Assembly: GCA_040401595.1 (NCBI GenBank)
Contig: JBBAOE010000021.1
Span: 1 to 60,192 of the forward strand
Length of the DNA stretch: 60,192 nucleotides
Direction of reading: 5' to 3'
Source: RFPW01 sp040401595
GTDB lineage: Bacteria > Pseudomonadota > Gammaproteobacteria > Burkholderiales > Burkholderiaceae_E
This document shows positions 42,077 to 51,271 of the stretch, in pieces (position 1 is the first letter of the stretch; each line of letters opens with the position of its first letter). Position numbers and translations under genes: made by a program. The notes beneath the pieces are model-generated. The model was not told the DNA's origin and ran no database searches. It was given only the letters and a program-made list of their open reading frames with translations.

Positions 42077-42901
42077 ATGGCACTTCATCCGCATCCGAAT
42101 TCCGCACTATCCGGAAAGTCTTATGACGCGCTGTATGACGATGCCTTCTACCGGCGCCAAGTTGCTGGCTCCTATCTGAGCGCAAAAAAATATATGCAGA
42201 TCCTGTGGCCTTTGCTCCAACCACAGGCCGCCATCGATGTCGGCTGTGGTCGTGGCGCCTGGCTCAAGGCGCTCAAGGAGCGAGGCGCGAGCCAGCTTGT
42301 CGGATTTGATGGTGACTGGAATTCCCAGCAAAACATGATCGACCCGGCAATCACATTTCACGCGGGAGATCTGAACGCCCCATTTGCTGCTGGATTCTCG
42401 CAGCGCTTTGATCTGGCGATTTCGCTTGAGGTCGCAGAACATCTCGAGGAGGCCTCGGCGGCCGGCTTCGTCAGGTCACTGACAGCGCTTTCAGACGTTG
42501 TGTTGTTTGGTGCCGCCTACTCAGGGCAGGGTGGTACACACCATATCAACGAAAAACCCCATCACTACTGGGCCCGTCTTTTTGAATCACATCAATACCT
42601 GCCATTTGATCTCTTTCGTCCCATTGTCTGGGGAGATCCCGAAGTCGAGTACTGGTATCAACAAAACACGTTTCTTTATGTTCGTCATCACTCAGTTCCC
42701 TTCCTTAAGCTGGTGGGTGCTGGGCAATCACCCGTCAAGAATTCCTTGTTTCTGAATTGCTTGCATCCCACGCTTTATGAGTTGTATGTCAATAAACAGC
42801 CGGTTGAGGAAGCAATAAATGAATGCATTCTCAATCCATTGCGACAATTGAAATCAAGGTTAATGAATCTGACGTCGATGAAATCCTTACCTGTCCGGTG
42901 A
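42077..42901 (+). CDS. Class I SAM-dependent methyltransferase
   Basis: A 274-aa protein; GAGG six bases before ATG 42077 favours it over GTG 42071. The SAM-binding motif I is AAIDVGCGRGAWLKAL, motif II follows at LVGFDGDWNSQQ, and LAISLEVAEHLEEASAAGFV is the motif IV/post-motif region. The later part (GGTHHINEKPHHYWARLFES) resembles methyltransferases encoded in glycan or secondary-metabolite loci that act on small molecules. It diverges from bchH, sharing its upstream region, but shows no resemblance to the bacteriochlorophyll methyltransferase BchM. The 3' third is AT-richer than its neighbours. Substrate unknown. Confidence 0.85.
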   Translation: MALHPHPNSALSGKSYDALYDDAFYRRQVAGSYLSAKKYMQILWPLLQPQAAIDVGCGRGAWLKALKERGASQLVGFDGDWNSQQNMIDPAITFHAGDLNAPFAAGFSQRFDLAISLEVAEHLEEASAAGFVRSLTALSDVVLFGAAYSGQGGTHHINEKPHHYWARLFESHQYLPFDLFRPIVWGDPEVEYWYQQNTFLYVRHHSVPFLKLVGAGQSPVKNSLFLNCLHPTLYELYVNKQPVEEAINECILNPLRQLKSRLMNLTSMKSLPVR

Positions 42902-42978
42902 TTGACCAGATCTAAAGCCACCCCGGGATTGACGGTGTTTTGTTCTATCGCTGGTTCCGGGATGGCGGCGGCGGAGCC

Positions 42979-43719
42979 TTAGCGCCCCCCGCGCAGCGTG
43001 CGCTCAAACAGGCTGTGCAACCGAACCCAATGGCGCTCTGCCGAGGGCCGGTCATACATGCCCTCCCGCCTGGGGAAGACAAACCCATGATGGGCCCCCG
43101 GGAACCATTCGATCCGGTGGGGCACGCCGCCCTCGATGAGTCCGCGTTCCAACTGTTCGATATCGGCCGGCGGCGCCCATTTGTCGATTTCCGCGCAGGC
43201 GAAATAACTTTCGCATCGAAGTCTGCTGACAACCCGATGCGGTGAGTCCGGGGCATCTGTCGCCATGTTGGCGCCGTGGATCGAGGCAATCGCCTGCAGG
43301 CGGTCCGGGAAATCGGCCGCCGCCCAGACCACAAAGGGCCCACTCATGCAATAGCCAACCGCGCCCACCCGCGATGGGTCTGCCTGCGGGTGCGTGTCGA
43401 TGAACTGCAGCATCGCCTGCGTGTCGCAATGGGTGGTCGCCGCGTCAAGGGAATGCATCAGCGCAAACATCTCGGCCATGGCTGCATCGGTGCGTTCTTT
43501 CAGAAAATAGTCACTTGTATGGCGGTAGTAAAGATTCGGCAGAACGACCAAATATCCCACCGACGCCAGGCGGCGCGCCATGTCATGGAGTTCCTCGCGC
43601 TTGCCTGGAGCGTCCATATAGAAGAGGACCACCGGGAACGGCCCACCTTCGTCGGGGTATGCGACAAAGGTGTTCATCGCGCCCGCCGCCGTGGCGATAT
43701 CAAGGTGATGTTCGATCAT
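42979..43719 (-). CDS. Dienelactone hydrolase family protein
   Basis: A 246-aa alpha/beta hydrolase with ATG 43719 and GGGGG five bases upstream. The nucleophile is C124 in AVGYCMSGPFVVW, as in true dienelactone hydrolases rather than Ser esterases. Asp is likely in ACAEIDKW and His in FPGAHHGFVFP. Such enzymes open lactone rings during degradation of (chloro)catechols and related aromatics. It stands between a convergent methyltransferase and the MATE gene of the CoA-linked catabolic operon; a shared catabolic role is possible but not shown. Confidence 0.88.
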   Translation of the reverse strand: MIEHHLDIATAAGAMNTFVAYPDEGGPFPVVLFYMDAPGKREELHDMARRLASVGYLVVLPNLYYRHTSDYFLKERTDAAMAEMFALMHSLDAATTHCDTQAMLQFIDTHPQADPSRVGAVGYCMSGPFVVWAAADFPDRLQAIASIHGANMATDAPDSPHRVVSRLRCESYFACAEIDKWAPPADIEQLERGLIEGGVPHRIEWFPGAHHGFVFPRREGMYDRPSAERHWVRLHSLFERTLRGGR

Positions 43720-43807
43720 GTTGACCCCCAAAAATGTTCTCTATAAAACAATCGTGCGTTGAATCGTCGGTTGGCTTGTCATGGAGCGAGTGCGACTTGA
43801 GCCCGGG

Positions 43808-45229
43808 CTATTCTCCAAGCGGCGCATCCTCCGGCACGCCGTTCAGATTCACCAGCATCAGCGGTCGCTTCCGCCAGCGTCCGATGCGGTAATACCCATA
43901 GGCGATCAGTGCCGAGCTGATGGCCCCGAACGGATAACTCCACCAGATGGAGGCGTCGCCCAGCCAAGGTTTGAGCAGCAGTGCAAAGGGCACCCGAAGG
44001 ATCCACATCGTCACCGCGAAAATGATGGTGGGAGCCAGCATCGCGCCGTTGGCCCGGACGACGGCAAACAAACCCATCGTGACCGCCAGGGCGATCCATC
44101 CCCATAACGCAATGACATTGATCCGAAGCGCGGTCTCGAGTGCCGGGCCACCCGCTGGGATGAACAGCCGCAGCGGCAGATCCCCCAGGGAGTAGATCAA
44201 GACCGTCGCCGCGCAGGAAATGGCCAGACTGATCAGGCAGCCTCGCAACGCAATCTGGTCAACCCGATCCCAGCGGTCAGCGCCAATATTCATCGCCACC
44301 ATCGCGGACATTGAGGCGGCGAGCGCATTGGACGGCATTTGCACATAGGTCCAAAGCTGTGCAGCGCCACCGTATGCCGCTGAAGTCTCGGCGCCATAGG
44401 TGTTGACCTGCCCCAGGAGGACAAAATAAGAACCCTGGGTCAGGATCGATTCCAGCGCCATCGGCACGCCACGCCGGGCCAACAGCAGCAAGAGCGCTGG
44501 CTCGGGGCGCAAATGTCGAATGTCGTCTCCGTGCAGAGCAATGGGCAAACGAAACACGTACACATGGGTCACCAGTGCGCCCAATGCGATCAGGTTGGCG
44601 AGCAGGCTGGCGAGGCCCAGCGCAGCGATACCAAGGCGGGGGAGTCCCCCGAACCCGGTCAGAAGCATGGGGGCGAGTAACATCGACAAACCGATCCAGA
44701 CCAGCGTGAATCGAAACGGGGTGCGTGAGTCGCCCGAGCCTCGCATCATCATCACCATGACGAGGTAGGTGAAGATGCTGGGCATCGAGAGACTGGTGAA
44801 CTGCAGATGCTGAACGGCAAGTGCGACCGATTGGGCGGGCGTTCCGGTGGCTGCGACGATCGCTGGCGCAAGGACCCAGCCGCTGGCCGCGACGATGAGC
44901 GAAAAACCCATCACCAGGGCCAGCGCGCAACCGGCAACCCGTTTGACTGCGCCGAGATCCCCCGCGCCTAGCGACTGGCCAATCGCCACGCCTGCCGCTG
45001 TGCCAATGCCCATCACAGCGCCCATCAACATGAACATGATGACGTTGGCTGTGGTAACCGCGGTCAGTGCGTAGGGCCCCAAGACGCGAGAGACCCAGAT
45101 GGCACCCCAGGTTCCGGCGATCGCATTGAGAAAATTGGTGGTTAGAAGCGGCAGGGCAAACCGCAAGAGCGTTGGCGCAATCGGACCATCGACAAATCTG
45201 CCAGCGAGGGCGTGCGCTGGCCGGGTCAT
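43808..45229 (-). CDS. MATE-family multidrug/metabolite exporter
   Basis: A 473-aa inner-membrane protein with about twelve spans arranged as two MatE repeats (LRFALPLLTTNFLNAIAGTW opening the first; ARRGVPMALESILTQGSYFV opening the second). MATE transporters exchange H+ or Na+ for cationic compounds. It begins 55 nt after the acyl-CoA ligase stop on the same strand, so it may be the last gene of the beta-oxidation operon. Substrate unknown. Confidence 0.9.
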   Translation of the reverse strand: MTRPAHALAGRFVDGPIAPTLLRFALPLLTTNFLNAIAGTWGAIWVSRVLGPYALTAVTTANVIMFMLMGAVMGIGTAAGVAIGQSLGAGDLGAVKRVAGCALALVMGFSLIVAASGWVLAPAIVAATGTPAQSVALAVQHLQFTSLSMPSIFTYLVMVMMMRGSGDSRTPFRFTLVWIGLSMLLAPMLLTGFGGLPRLGIAALGLASLLANLIALGALVTHVYVFRLPIALHGDDIRHLRPEPALLLLLARRGVPMALESILTQGSYFVLLGQVNTYGAETSAAYGGAAQLWTYVQMPSNALAASMSAMVAMNIGADRWDRVDQIALRGCLISLAISCAATVLIYSLGDLPLRLFIPAGGPALETALRINVIALWGWIALAVTMGLFAVVRANGAMLAPTIIFAVTMWILRVPFALLLKPWLGDASIWWSYPFGAISSALIAYGYYRIGRWRKRPLMLVNLNGVPEDAPLGE

Positions 45230-45284
45230 CGGGTGTGGCGGTCGGGATGCCCGAGCGCCCCCGTCCCCTGGTCGAAGCGCTCAC

Positions 45285-47072
45285 TCACCCTGGGTTCGAA
45301 TCCAGTCCGAGTAGGGCCAGCGCCGCGAGCCTGATCTCACGCTTGAGAATCTTCCCGGAGGGCGTGCGGGGCAGGGGAGCAGGAGAGATCACGATATGGC
45401 GCGGTATCTCAAAGCGCGCCAGGTGGCCAGCTAAAAACGTTTGCAGTTCCTGTGGGTCCAGATCAGGACTGCCGTAAACGCTGGCCCCCACCTCTTCGCC
45501 CATTCGTTCGTCGGGGACCCCGTAGACCGCACATTCATGAACACCCGGATGCATCAAAAGCGCAGCCTCGACCTGACCGCAACCGATGTTTTCACCGCCG
45601 CGAATGATCAAATCCTTGATACGGTCGACAATGAATAAAAACCCTTCCTGATCCAGATAGGCCACGTCCCCGGTGCGAAACCAGTCCCCCAAAAACGCCT
45701 GGGCAGTGGCGTCGGGCCGGTTCCAGTAACCGGGAAACACCGAGGTACCGCGCACCAGCAGTTCGCCGCGTTGACCGGGCGGCAGGGTATGACCATCGTC
45801 ATCGATCACCTTGAGCTCGAGCACCTGCGAGCAACGCCCAGAACTGGCCGGACGGTTCAGGTAGTCTTCGCCGCCAATCCCGGCTCCGATGGCATTGGTC
45901 TCTGTCATGCCCCAACCGGTGCCTGGCAGGGCCTGCGAAAAACTGGTGCCGATTCTACGGACCTGCTCGGGTGCGCGCGGAGCGCCCCCACCCCCCACAT
46001 ACTGCAGCGTGGCCAGACTGTGTTGGTTCGACTCGGCAACCCTCACCAGATCACCCGTCATCGCGGCCGGCGCGACCACCGTCGTCAACCGCTCCTGATC
46101 GATCAGCCGTGCCGCCTGCTGCGGATCCCAGCGGTACATGCAGACCATCCGCCGCTGCAGGCGGTAACTTGCGAGGTAGGACGCGTGCAGTCCGGAGACA
46201 TGAAAGAGCGGCACCGCCAGCAGCGTACCGGGCTGCTCGGTGGGGACGACGGGCTCGATGCCTGCAACACGTTCAGCGACCAGTCGATCGAGTTCCCAGG
46301 ACAGCAGGGCTGAGATGATGTTGCGCTGGGTTGAGACAACCCCTTTGGGGTGGCCAGTCGATCCCGAGGTGTAGAGGATCGTCGCCGCATCGTCTGGCGC
46401 GATCTCCACCGATGGCATCAGCACATCCCCAAGCGCCTCGGTCAGGGCGCTCAGGCTGAGAACGCCGTCGCTCCGTCCTTCTGAGCGCACACCGAGGATC
46501 TGACATTGAATTGACTCGGGCAAGTACGCCAGACGCTCAAGTCGTTCCGTATCGGCGAAGAGCACCCTGGCCCCGGAGTCAGCCAATCCGTAGGCGAGCT
46601 CATCGGCTTGCCAATGGGCATTGAGGGCGACTGCCACGCCGCCCACCGCCGTAATGGCGGTGAAGGCCAGAACCCATTCCGGATAATTGCGCATCCCGAT
46701 TGCGACGCGGTCACCTTTCTGAACGCCGTAACGATGAACCAGGACATGCCCAATCCGGCTCGCTGCCGCCCAGGCCTGGGCGAAGGTGAGACGTTCGTTT
46801 TGATAGCACAAGAAAGGCAGATCGGTGGCGGTTGACTCGTAGAGCGCCCGCAAGCTTTGGGGGGCTTGGACAAATACTTTGATGCGTTGGCCACGCAGCT
46901 CCTCATCGGCGAGCGCATAGGGCTGGCCGGCAGCGGTCAACGCGGCAATGGCCTGCGACCGAGGGTCTAGTCCCGCAAGGGCATCGCCGCCTGCCGCCGT
47001 CAATGAACCCCTTGGGCTGGTCAATGAAGCGGGGTGCTCGGCAGTCCCCGCCGAATGTTGAGCTGCGTCCAT
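45285..47072 (-). CDS. AMP-forming acyl-CoA synthetase/ligase
   Basis: A 595-aa ANL-superfamily ligase that adenylates a carboxylic acid and transfers it to CoA. The ATP-binding motif is ILYTSGSTGHPKGVV. A5 is GWGMTETN, A7 is WFRTGDVAYLD, A8 is RIKDLIIRGGENI, and the catalytic Lys is in TPSGKILKREI. Its ATG overlaps the enoyl-CoA hydratase stop (TGATG), confirming the start; the frame upstream to 47183 is not used. An Ala/Gly/Ser-rich N-terminal ~40 residues precedes the usual domain. The substrate, fatty or aromatic or terpenoid acid, cannot be read. Confidence 0.92.
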   Translation of the reverse strand: MDAAQHSAGTAEHPASLTSPRGSLTAAGGDALAGLDPRSQAIAALTAAGQPYALADEELRGQRIKVFVQAPQSLRALYESTATDLPFLCYQNERLTFAQAWAAASRIGHVLVHRYGVQKGDRVAIGMRNYPEWVLAFTAITAVGGVAVALNAHWQADELAYGLADSGARVLFADTERLERLAYLPESIQCQILGVRSEGRSDGVLSLSALTEALGDVLMPSVEIAPDDAATILYTSGSTGHPKGVVSTQRNIISALLSWELDRLVAERVAGIEPVVPTEQPGTLLAVPLFHVSGLHASYLASYRLQRRMVCMYRWDPQQAARLIDQERLTTVVAPAAMTGDLVRVAESNQHSLATLQYVGGGGAPRAPEQVRRIGTSFSQALPGTGWGMTETNAIGAGIGGEDYLNRPASSGRCSQVLELKVIDDDGHTLPPGQRGELLVRGTSVFPGYWNRPDATAQAFLGDWFRTGDVAYLDQEGFLFIVDRIKDLIIRGGENIGCGQVEAALLMHPGVHECAVYGVPDERMGEEVGASVYGSPDLDPQELQTFLAGHLARFEIPRHIVISPAPLPRTPSGKILKREIRLAALALLGLDSNPG

Positions 47073-47911
47073 CAGCGTCCCCGAAAAACCGGTTCGCGCT
47101 TGGCCACGAATGCCTTGGTCGCCTCGCGATGATCTTCGGTCTGACCGCAATGCACATGGTGGGTCGCCTCGAGATCGAGGCATTCATCCCAGTTACCATG
47201 GACAGCCCGATTCAGATTCTCTTTCATGTAACGGTACGCCACGGTCGGACCGCGCGCCAGGCGGCGGGCAATCTCCTGGGTGCGCTGAACCAAGGCTTCC
47301 GGCGGGCAGACCCAATTCGTCAGCCCGAGACGCAAGGCTTCTTCCGCACTCACCCGCTCGGATAGAAAGTAAAGTTCCCGGGCCTTGCCGGCGCCGACCA
47401 GTCGGGTCAGGAAATAGCTGCCTCCATAGTCGCCGGAGAAGCCCACCCGTGCGAATGCCGTGGTCATGATTGCGGTGCTCGCCATGATCCGAAGGTCACA
47501 GGCGAGTGCCAGCGAAAGACCAGCGCCAGCGGCTGCGCCCGGCAAGGCAGCGATGGTTGGTTTCGGCATATTGAACAGTTTGCCCGCGGTGGCGCGCTGG
47601 TTCAGACGTTGCCGATGGATCGCCTCGTCGATCGTCAATGCGCCCACGGTGCCGTCACCAGTAGCCGCCATGGACTTCACATCGCCGCCAGCGCAAAAGC
47701 CCGTACCCGCCCCCGTGAGGACGATGCAGCGGACCGCTGGATTGATTTCAGCCTCGGCCAATTGCTGTTGAAGTGCAAGGTTCATGGCCCGTGACATCGC
47801 ATTGCGGGCGTCGGGTCGGTTCAGTGTCAGGGTGAGCACATGCTCGTCGAGACTGGCGAGCAGATCGGGCGTGCCGGTCGTGAAGGGTTGCCCGTCGGGT
47901 GCTTGTCCCAT
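47072..47911 (-). CDS. Enoyl-CoA hydratase/isomerase family protein
   Basis: A 279-aa crotonase-fold protein starting at ATG 47911 (MGQAPDGQPFTTG). Oxyanion-hole and substrate segments are TGAGTGFCAGGDVKSM and LPGAAAGAGLSLALACDLRI; FARVGFSGDYGGSYFLTRLV is the active-site helix, where Asp replaces the first of the two Glu of classical hydratases (GDYGG pattern), so isomerase or hydrolase activity is equally possible. It overlaps the ligase start and follows the thiolase by 67 nt. Confidence 0.88.
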   Translation of the reverse strand: MGQAPDGQPFTTGTPDLLASLDEHVLTLTLNRPDARNAMSRAMNLALQQQLAEAEINPAVRCIVLTGAGTGFCAGGDVKSMAATGDGTVGALTIDEAIHRQRLNQRATAGKLFNMPKPTIAALPGAAAGAGLSLALACDLRIMASTAIMTTAFARVGFSGDYGGSYFLTRLVGAGKARELYFLSERVSAEEALRLGLTNWVCPPEALVQRTQEIARRLARGPTVAYRYMKENLNRAVHGNWDECLDLEATHHVHCGQTEDHREATKAFVAKREPVFRGR

Positions 47912-47978
47912 TCTTGATCGCCTGTAGAGAGGGGTGCGGGTTCCCGCGATGACGCTCTGATTCAGATCTTCGGTTCGA

Positions 47979-49157
47979 TCAGCAGACCTCGAATAACCCT
48001 GCCGCGCCCTGTCCACCGCCAATACACATGGTGACCACTACAAACCGTGCGCCGCGGCGCTTGCCTTCAATCAAGGCGTGCCCGGTCAGACGCGAACCGC
48101 TCACCCCATAGGGGTGCCCGACCGCGATCGCGCCACCATTGACGTTGAGGCGCTCGTCGGGAATGCCCAGCGTGTCGCGACAGTAGAGGACCTGGCAGGC
48201 AAAGGCTTCGTTGAGTTCCCACAGGTCAATATCGTCTACCGTCAGTCCTGCCCGCTTGAGCAATCGCGGCACGGCAAAGACCGGCCCGATACCCATTTCG
48301 TCGGGTTCGCAGCCTGCCACGGCGAAACCCCGAAAGATTCCCATGGCCTGCAGGCCAAGTTGTTCGGCCCGCTTGCCGTTCATGAGCAGACAGGCCGAGG
48401 CGCCGTCGGAAAACTGGCTCGCATTGCCGGCTGTGACGATGCCACCGGGCAGCGCGGAGCGCAGGCTGCTGACGACTTCCAGGGTCGTATCACCCCGGAT
48501 CCCTTCATCCGAACGGATCGTCACTTCCCTGCGCGTCAGTTGACCTGTCGCCTTGTCGACGACCCCCATCACCGTGGTCATGGGTACGATCTCATCATCG
48601 AATTTGCCGGCCAGAGCCGCCGCATGGGCCCGCTGCTGACTCCGGACGCCGTATTCATCCTGGGCCAACTTCGGAATGTTGTAGCGCTTGATGACTTGCT
48701 CAGCCGTTTGCAGCATGGACCAATAGAGCTCAGGTTTATGCTCGATCAACCATGGGTCCATCCGCATGTGGCGATTGGATTCGTTTTGAACGCAGCTGAT
48801 ACTTTCGACGCCGCCTGCGACAATGGCGGGGCAGCCCTCGGTCATGATGCGTTGCGCTGCCAACGCGATGCTCTGCAGGCCTGACGAACAAAATCGGTTG
48901 ATCGTCAAACCGGCGGTCGTGACAGGCAACCCCGCACGCAGAGCGATCGCTCGCGCGATGTTGCCTCCGGTCGTTCCTTCGCCAAAGGTGCCACCCATGA
49001 TGCAGTCCTCGACCTCGCCAGGGTCGATCCCTGCGCGGCTGACGGCATGCTGAACGGCATGGGCTCCAAGGCTGGCCCCGTAGGTCATATTGAATGCACC
49101 CTTCCAGCTCTTGGCCAGGCCGGTGCGGGCGGTCGAGACGATGACGGCATCGATCAT
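47979..49157 (-). CDS. Acetyl-CoA C-acyltransferase (thiolase)
   Basis: A 392-aa thiolase that cleaves 3-ketoacyl-CoA with CoA. The acyl-accepting Cys is C90 in NRFCSSGLQ; the second site is H348 in GGAIAVGHPYG and C378 in CIGGGQG. Length and motifs match degradative thiolase I/II. It follows the bifunctional enzyme by 15 nt in the operon, and would complete each cycle of side-chain shortening. Confidence 0.94.
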   Translation of the reverse strand: MIDAVIVSTARTGLAKSWKGAFNMTYGASLGAHAVQHAVSRAGIDPGEVEDCIMGGTFGEGTTGGNIARAIALRAGLPVTTAGLTINRFCSSGLQSIALAAQRIMTEGCPAIVAGGVESISCVQNESNRHMRMDPWLIEHKPELYWSMLQTAEQVIKRYNIPKLAQDEYGVRSQQRAHAAALAGKFDDEIVPMTTVMGVVDKATGQLTRREVTIRSDEGIRGDTTLEVVSSLRSALPGGIVTAGNASQFSDGASACLLMNGKRAEQLGLQAMGIFRGFAVAGCEPDEMGIGPVFAVPRLLKRAGLTVDDIDLWELNEAFACQVLYCRDTLGIPDERLNVNGGAIAVGHPYGVSGSRLTGHALIEGKRRGARFVVVTMCIGGGQGAAGLFEVC

Positions 49158-49172
49158 GATGTCATTCCGGAA

Positions 49173-51263
49173 TTAATTAAAGTTTTTGCCTTCATCGGCA
49201 AGACGGACCAGCAGTGCCGCCGGTTGCCAGGACGGGTCTGCTCCCGGCTCCGCAGCAAAGCGGCGCAGGGCCCGGACGACGTTGGCCAGGCCAAATGTCT
49301 CCGCATACAACATCGGTCCTCCGCGATGGACTGGGAACCCGTAGCCATTGAGATAGACGATGTCGATATCCGACGCGCGCGCCGCGATACCCTCCTCAAG
49401 GATTTTCGCCCCCTCGTTGACGAGCGCAAAGATGCAGCGTTGCACGACCTCGTCATTACTGATCGTACGTGGGGTCAAGCCGTGGTCAGCCCGGAATTGT
49501 TCGATCAGCTGCTGGGTGATCGGGTCCGGAATCGGATCCCGTTTGCCGGCCTCATACCGGTAGTAGCCTGCGCCGGTCTTCTGGCCAAATCGTCCGAGTT
49601 CGCAAAGTCGGTCAGCCACGCTGGGTTTGAGTGCGACCCCGGCTTCAGCCGCCTTGCGCTTGCGGGTTGCCCAGCCAATGTCCAGGCCAGCCAGATCCCC
49701 CATCCGGAATGGGCCCATCGCGAGTCCGAACTTCTGCAGAGCCCCATCAACTTGCGTTGGCAACGCGCCGGCGTTCAGCAAACCCTGAGCGGCAGCGCCA
49801 TAGCGGGCGATCATTCGGTTACCGATGAAGCCATCGCAGACACCGGAGACCACCGCGATCTTCTTGATGGTGGCGGCCACCGCCATGCTGGTCGCGAGAA
49901 CGTCCGGGGCCGTCTGCGCACCCCGAACCACCTCGAGCAGACGCATGACATTGGCCGGGCTGAAGAAGTGCAGTCCGACCACGTCGGCTGGGCGCTTGGT
50001 GAAGCCTGCGATCGTGTCGATATTCAGATAACTCGTGTTGGAGGCGAGAATGGCGCCGGGCTTGCAGACCCGGTCCAGTGTTTCAAACACGGACTTCTTG
50101 ACCGTCATTTCCTCGAAAACGGCTTCGATCACCAGGTCAACGTCTGCCAGAAGGTCATAGCTCAGCGTCCCGGTGATCAATCCGGTGCGCTGCTCAAGCT
50201 GCTCGGTCGTGAGCTTGCCCTTCTTGGCCGAATTTTCGTAGTTGTTCCGGATGGTTCGCAGCCCGCGGTCGAGAGCGTCCTGCTTCATTTCGAGCAGAAC
50301 AACGGGGATCCCGGCATTGGCAAAATTCATCGCGATCCCGCCCCCCATCGTGCCCGCGCCAATGACGCCCACCTTGGCGATGGTGCGCAGCGGCGTTCCC
50401 GGCGCGAGGTCGGGAATCTTCGCTGCGGCCCGCTCCGCGGCGAACACATGTCGCAAGGCGCGCGACTCTGGGGTGGCCATCAAGGCCAGGAATCCCTCGC
50501 GTTCAAGTTTCAAGCCTTCGTCAAAACCATGTGTGAGAGAGGCGGCGACGCTCTCGAGACACTTCAACGGGGCGGGAAAATGCTTGACCGTTGCGCTGAT
50601 GGTGTTTCGAGCGAACTGCAGAAAGGCGTCACCCTGCGGATCCTTGACCTTGAGGTCACGGGCCCGGCGAACGGGGAGATTCTGATCGAGCACTTCCTCG
50701 GCGAAAGCCACCGCGCCCGCCACCAACTCGCCCTCGATGATTCGGTCAACCAGAGCAGTGCCCGAGAATTTGACCGCAGGCACGGGGTCCCCTCGAACGA
50801 TCATGTTCAGTGCTGATTCGAGGCCAATCAGTCGTGGCAGGCGTTGGGTGCCGCCGGCGCCAGGCAACAGACCGATTTTGACCTCGGGCAATCCCAGCTT
50901 GGCGTCGGCCACGGCGACCCGGAAGTGGCATCCCATCGCGAGCTCCAGGCCACCCCCCAGGCACTGGCCCGCGATAGCACCCACGACTGGCTTGAGGTTG
51001 TCTTCGAGCTGACTGATCACGGCCCGCAGTCCTGGCTCGCGGGCCGCCTGGGCGGTACCAAATTCCATAATGTCCGCGCCCGCGGAAAAGGCGCGCGTGG
51101 TTCCAGTCAGAACAATGATCTGAACCGCCGGATCCGTATTGACCTGATCGAGCGCCGCCAGAATCCCCGCTCGCAGGTCATAACCCAGACTGTTGACGGG
51201 TGGACGGTCCATCGACAGCACAGCGACACGACCGAGCATGCGAATGCTCACGGGATTGCTCAT
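49173..51263 (-). CDS. FadB/FadJ-like bifunctional enoyl-CoA hydratase/3-hydroxyacyl-CoA dehydrogenase
   Basis: A 696-aa fusion enzyme. Residues 1-~190 are a crotonase domain (TRAFSAGADIMEF, GAIAGQCLGGGLELAMG, PEVKIGLLPGAGGTQRLPRL). Residues ~290-480 form an NAD-binding domain with VGVIGAGTMGGGIAMNFANA and SNTSYLNIDTIA; the C-terminal dehydrogenase domain has GFIGNRMIARYG and VHRGGPMLYAE. It performs hydration and oxidation in one polypeptide. It begins 8 nt after the acyl-CoA dehydrogenase stop. Confidence 0.94.
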   Translation of the reverse strand: MSNPVSIRMLGRVAVLSMDRPPVNSLGYDLRAGILAALDQVNTDPAVQIIVLTGTTRAFSAGADIMEFGTAQAAREPGLRAVISQLEDNLKPVVGAIAGQCLGGGLELAMGCHFRVAVADAKLGLPEVKIGLLPGAGGTQRLPRLIGLESALNMIVRGDPVPAVKFSGTALVDRIIEGELVAGAVAFAEEVLDQNLPVRRARDLKVKDPQGDAFLQFARNTISATVKHFPAPLKCLESVAASLTHGFDEGLKLEREGFLALMATPESRALRHVFAAERAAAKIPDLAPGTPLRTIAKVGVIGAGTMGGGIAMNFANAGIPVVLLEMKQDALDRGLRTIRNNYENSAKKGKLTTEQLEQRTGLITGTLSYDLLADVDLVIEAVFEEMTVKKSVFETLDRVCKPGAILASNTSYLNIDTIAGFTKRPADVVGLHFFSPANVMRLLEVVRGAQTAPDVLATSMAVAATIKKIAVVSGVCDGFIGNRMIARYGAAAQGLLNAGALPTQVDGALQKFGLAMGPFRMGDLAGLDIGWATRKRKAAEAGVALKPSVADRLCELGRFGQKTGAGYYRYEAGKRDPIPDPITQQLIEQFRADHGLTPRTISNDEVVQRCIFALVNEGAKILEEGIAARASDIDIVYLNGYGFPVHRGGPMLYAETFGLANVVRALRRFAAEPGADPSWQPAALLVRLADEGKNFN

Positions 51264-51271
51264 GCGAACTC

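Noticed and set aside
44277..45284. 335-codon frame inside the MATE gene in another phase
   Set aside because: Same-strand shadow; the MATE frame carries the conserved spans.
49047..50816. 589-codon plus-strand frame opposite the FadB-like gene
   Set aside because: It is a GC-driven shadow of a clear bifunctional enzyme; its sequence has no family motif.
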